64,000 bases of DNA, taken from positions 63,668,917-63,732,916 of the forward strand of contig CM049319.1 of NCBI GenBank assembly GCA_026874595.1, in the 5' to 3' direction. The stretch is from Sipunculus nudus (lineage: Eukaryota > Annelida > Sipuncula > Golfingiida > Sipunculidae). Position 1 is the first letter of the stretch. The number at the start of each line of letters is the position of its first letter. The notes under the pieces are model-generated. The model was not told where the DNA came from. It ran no database searches and worked only from the letters and a program-made list of their open reading frames with translations. A program made the position numbers and the translations under genes. This document shows, piece after piece, positions 60,361 to 64,000 of the stretch.

Positions 60361-60878
60361 CAGTCGAGCGCCGTTTATCCGAACTTCTCTGGGCACTAGG
60401 TTTTCGTTCGGACAAACGGCCATGTGTAAAATACAAGTACGGCAGCTGGTACTGGTGAAGAGGTAAATGGATTTAGACACTTAGCTTTCAGTAACCATGA
60501 TTAATAAATAAAATCGGTATTGCGTTTACCATGGGGCTGGATCGGTGGTTGTTTCTCAAACCTACAGACCCGCAACTGACGGCTCGATCTTGTGAATCTG
60601 TAGTGTCTAACAACCAAATTGCTTAAACAGTAACAACACAATAGATTGAGTAGCAACGCTGGCCGAAGGAGTACTTTCACATGTGCGGCTCTGAAACCGG
60701 TGATGCATGTACTGGTCCCTCGGGACGGAAGTTAATATTAAACTATTTTTTTCATCATTAATAAACATTAATTTCAGAGCAATACTTTCCTTTTGTGAAA
60801 AACACGGTTCTCATATTTCAATTTTTCGGATAATTTTTTTTTCTGGTAAACGATTTTCGAATAAACAGTGCTCCACTG
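60361..60878. mobile_element. MITE, pogo/Tigger-like (518 bp)
   Basis: The left end CAGTCGAGCGCCGTTTATCC continues into GAAC. The right end in reverse begins CAGTGGAGCACTGTTTATTC and continues into GAAAA. The CAGTNGAGC..GTTTATYCGAA layout is that of Tc1/mariner-pogo (Tigger) ends. The right flank is TA as expected; the left TA is mutated to AA. A second GTTCGGACAAACGGCC stretch at 60405-60420 pairs with the left end and can form a subterminal hairpin. No transposase. Confidence 0.75.
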
Positions 60879-61136
60879 TATATGTTCATTTCATGTTTAC
60901 AAATATATATTTTCATTTCGAGACCCTTCTTGACGGTCTTGAGAAAATATACCGAGCTTTTATCGCCGTGTTTCATGACTGTGCAAACATGACAGATGCC
61001 TATTAACCTGTATTTATTGCCATGAAGCGGCGTGCATGATTGCCTGCATTCCTTCCGCGGTTCGATGTATATAAGATCTATCCTGATAGATTTCAATGGG
61101 TTTCAAATTGCAAGGCAGGGCATGTAGTATCACACG

Positions 61137-61421
61137 CTTCCTCTCATTTTATAACCTGTGTTAATCAGGCCCGGTGACTCTGCACCCCCGGGCCTTACGT
61201 GTGTTATCGCCCCCATGGCTGGGTAAACCATGGGACGAAAGGTGCACTCTTTTGTAATTGAAACACGGCCGTTGAGTACGGCTTTCCCATTAGGGTTGCA
61301 AAGAGCTCACCCTGGGTGGGGGCCCACCGTGAAAAAACTCATCGCTTCTACAGAGATTCAACCTTACGATCTCCCGGCTTTGAGTCCAGTGTTGTATAAC
61401 CTGAACCACTGAAGCTCAGAT
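61137..61421 (-). mobile_element. SINE family S1, near-full-length copy, reverse (~285 bp)
   Basis: On the minus strand it starts with a tRNA-like head (GAGCTTCAGTGGTTCAGGTT, then 'ggactcaaagccgggagatcg'), followed by 'gcccccacccagggtgagctc', 'taatgggaaagccgta', 'cgggcctgattaacacag' and ends ATAAAATGAGAGGAAG. It ties the 13.1, 18.1, 31.9 and 49.1 kb pieces into one family. Confidence 0.85.
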
Positions 61422-62194
61422 GTATAGCGGCCCGTACTTTTTAGTGAATAAATAAGTAAATTTACGAAATAATCTAATTGCAAGGAAGAAAAACAATTTA
61501 TATACTCACATATGTTACTTCCCTAACATAACAGCTTAAAACTGGGACTGTATATCTATCAACTCTGATAAATGCCAATGTGTAAAGATATTTATTTACT
61601 TTGATTACCCAACACATGAGGGCATTCTTTATCAGCCATGACATATTGGAGAGGTTTAGGGAGGAAGTTCAGAATCTAATTTGGTACATTACTCACTCCA
61701 TCGTCTGGTATGTGAGACCCATTAGAGAAACTACATCACCTGTTTCTTAATATCCCTCTCGGTGGGCCAGTTCAACATTATTTTCCTCCCAAGCTTCTTG
61801 CAATGTGTGAATTGACTGTATTCGTAAATTAATCCCACTGTGAAATAGCATCAGTACACGTAAATCAATATCACATCAGTTTGCGGTTGACTTCACATTC
61901 GCGGGGTTAAATTTTTACCATGTTCTCTTTTCACTGTTTCGTGAGGTTTCCGTTTACTCGATCACAGGTATATCCATTATCTTTATGTGCGCGTAAAACC
62001 TTATCTATATTATACAAGGACCCGAGAGAACATCGACCTTTTGGAAATTCCTTTTTATTATTGGCAAATAATATGATATCAGATCTTTTATTATTTATAA
62101 TATAAAACTTCAGTGTACGGTTAACACAACATACTTGTATATATAATATAAATCGTGTGCCTTTTGACGTACATTGCTACTGACATGAATAATG

Positions 62195-62325
62195 ACCAGG
62201 GGTCTGACCAGCCCTCGGCCTTCTCTGCTGGCGACCCGGGTGGCACGTCCAAGGCCGAGGGTTTTCTCCGGGTCCTCCGGTTTCCTCCACCCTTACCGAC
62301 TACCATGCGCCTCGTATTAGTTATT
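62195..62325. repeat. dispersed repeat relic with CCGGGTCCTCCGGTTTCCTC
   Basis: GC-rich stretch containing 'gggttttctccgggtcctccggtttcctcc', a phrase I know as common in repeats of marine invertebrate genomes. An inverted pair 'ccctcggcctt' and 'aaggccgaggg' spans about 62211-62260. The 66- and 74-residue frames here are not genes. Confidence 0.45.
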
Positions 62326-62721
62326 ATAACTAGTTGTACAATCAATGTAATGTAAATAAGTTTATATTATTATGAGCAGAAGGTGCATATGAATCTAAAC
62401 AGAACAAATATCGGTCCACCTTTTTAATTGAGATGCTTCATACACAAAGGTTTATGTTCGTGATATGTTCCCTTTCCTGAATATTGCGAATTTTAAACCC
62501 TCGCGAGCATAAAGCCAACCACATGTAATATGCTGACTGTTTCACTGTGGCGTGTATAAAATAAAGAATATACCTATACGTAACTATATGGAGTACGTAC
62601 TGTGAAAAGGAGGGCAGTTTACGGTGATATAAAATACTAGCTGATATCCTGGTTTTTATCCGGGTTTGGGGATGTATTTAATGAGATGAGGAGTTTTGGC
62701 TCTTTTTTTAAAGTTAAAATT

Positions 62722-63060
62722 AGGCCAAAAAAAATTAAAGGTATGGTTCTCAGGCACCGCCCGCATCAATTTTAAACCCCCGCATCAAAAATTTTTATTT
62801 TGATTTCCAAAAGAAACTTTCCAATTTTGAGCTGCTGCAGCTCTGACATTTCTTTCAAGAAGATAAACCATACAATTTTTTTTGGTTTTGTAGTGCTTTT
62901 ACTTATTTAGCAAAATAAAACTGTTATTTTCATATTTTTCCCTTATCATTTGACATTTTTGTCGAAACATACCAAAAAATTTAAAATAAAAAAAGCGCCC
63001 GCCCGCATTGATTTCTGAAAAAAAGTGCCTGAGAACCATACCTTTTTTTTATTTTGGCCT
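62722..63060. mobile_element. 'AGGCC' inverted-repeat element, copy 2 (339 bp)
   Basis: About 35 bp imperfect terminal inverted repeats: the left starts AGGCCAAAA and contains GGTATGGTTCTCAGGCAC; the right, in reverse, starts AGGCCAAAATAAAA and contains the same GGTATGGTTCTCAGGCAC. The interior is AT-rich and non-coding, with GCCCGCATYRATTT motifs mirrored inside both ends. An internally deleted copy is at 36288-36559. Confidence 0.9.
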
Positions 63061-63278
63061 TAAATATAGATTTTAAGTGGGACACTGTCTCAATAATATA
63101 GGTACAGATAATTTTACAGCTATTTTATTGCGCTGTGCATATATTGGTTACATATGTTATTATTGTTGGACGTATCAGGTCTAGATTGATGTAATGAAGA
63201 TATGAAAGATGCTTTAAATGTAAGTTTAAATGTAAGCTGAAGAAGGATATGGAAATATGCATATCTCAAGCGTTAGTA

Positions 63279-63402
63279 GCAGACGCGGATCCAAAGGGGG
63301 GGGGGGGGGGTTAACCGCCGCATCCTTTTTTCATGGTTTCAAAACCTAAACAAAAGGTCGGAAACATCCCCCCCCCCCCCCCCCCCCCCGATCCGTTTCT
63401 GC
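63279..63402. mobile_element. short MITE with GCGGATC and G/C-run ends (124 bp)
   Basis: The left GCAGACGCGGATCCAAAGGG runs into 14 G. The right, in reverse, is GCAGAAACGGATCGGGGG with about 20 C on the + strand. The layout resembles the 47664-47870 element, so the two may be related. Confidence 0.65.
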
Positions 63403-63880
63403 AATAATTGGTTGCTCACATAAGAAATGAGTGCCAAGGGATCGAAAGTCACATGTTGTTTACATTTACTTAAACTGCAACTGGGTCAGTAACAGGGTCA
63501 AATGTCAGGTCGAACATGCTTAAATCCGTCACTGACAGCAGGGTTTATTGATATTCACAATATAGACCTTAATCCTGCCCTGGAGATTCTGAATAACCAG
63601 CCTGTGGCAACGCAGGCATTCCGGTCTTTGCCGAAGGCAGTTCGGCTGTTTTCGGTGGTAACCTCCACGCATTTCAACAAATACGTAAGCATCACTCAAA
63701 ATGATGTTTATTAACAATTATTCATTCTCATATCGGCGAGGTCACTGTGAGAACAATAACCTTTAAAATGAGGTATAACAGAGTGTCATACGTGATGCGG
63801 TTTCAGAGAACACTGAGGACAAGAGCGGACCAACTCTCTTTTATAAGTATTAGCTTTTTAAACTAGACAACTGCTTTCCA

Positions 63881-64000
63881 AGGAATGTAAGCCGCCGCCA
63901 GGTGTTTGCTTCCTCGGACTCGGCAAATATTCAGTTTCCAGGTACATTTGTGCATAAGTGATTGTATATTTGTGAAAATTTCATGATGACGTTCCTGACG
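63881..64000 (+). mobile_element. 'GCCTCCGC' element, copy 6 (cut by window end)
   Basis: The leader 'aaggaatgtaa', then GCCGCCGCCAGG, 'cagtttcc..gtgcataagtga', 'tttgtgaaaatt' and 'tgatgacgttcctga' match the first 120 bp of copy 1. The rest lies outside the window. Confidence 0.8.

Larger units (their letters stand above)
53306..64000 (+). other. THSD7A: intron 2 of the THSD7-type gene (partial, >10.6 kb)
   Basis: It starts with GTAAGTA and has no visible acceptor followed by TSP1-like coding sequence before the window ends, so the remaining repeats, membrane segment and stop must lie further right. The intron is phase 2. It carries several MITEs, a non-LTR retrotransposon relic, a SINE and AT microsatellites. 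Repeat-poor parts are about 53760-54600, 54830-56420, 56970-58030 and 61430-62190. The frame 57543-57779 (78 codons, Pro/Thr/Ser-rich) is unidentified and I do not call it an exon. Confidence 0.75.

Overview
The window looks like AT-rich nuclear DNA from a marine invertebrate, most plausibly a bivalve or other lophotrochozoan. The reasons are one intron-split animal gene with GT..AG junctions, dense short inverted-repeat transposons and tRNA-derived SINEs, long (AT)n and oligo-C/G tracts, and dispersed repeats of a style I know from bivalve genomes. The species is inference. There are no bacterial operons, CRISPR arrays or rRNA genes, and most open frames are chance frames inside repeats.

Only one protein-coding gene can be identified with confidence: a THSD7A/THSD7B-type thrombospondin type-1 repeat protein on the + strand. 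Exon 1 (coding part 41050-41164) encodes a signal peptide and the first residues of TSP1 repeat 1. Exon 2 (52609-53305) encodes the rest of repeat 1, repeats 2 and 3, and the start of repeat 4. The two join in frame across an 11.4 kb intron, and the gene runs off the right edge, with at least 10.7 kb of intron 2 in view. A possible 5' UTR acceptor (40774) and a possible distal promoter/leader exon (about 26164-26536) are weaker proposals.

Layout. 1-10325: no gene; a four-copy ~400 bp tandem repeat, old direct duplications, a PIF/Harbinger-like MITE and a first copy of a 'GCCTCCGC' inverted-repeat family. 10326-23952: a recent head-to-tail duplication of a ~5 kb unit; each copy is ~3.3 kb of non-coding DNA followed by a satellite-like array of ~107 bp monomers in three subtypes arranged as a ~324 bp higher-order repeat. 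23953-41049: gene-poor sequence with SINEs, MITEs and microsatellites. 41050-64000: the THSD7 locus, whose intron 1 holds a 27 bp minisatellite, a 1.8 kb G-rich 48 bp minisatellite and a solo LTR inserted into an (AT)n tract, and whose intron 2 holds several MITEs, a decayed non-LTR retrotransposon 3' end and a SINE.

I did not find a new multi-gene system. The most distinctive feature is the nested duplication plus higher-order satellite at 10.3-24.0 kb, in which each monomer keeps a GATGAC...GTCATC inverted repeat. Next come the G-rich minisatellite and the set of non-autonomous element families present in several copies here.
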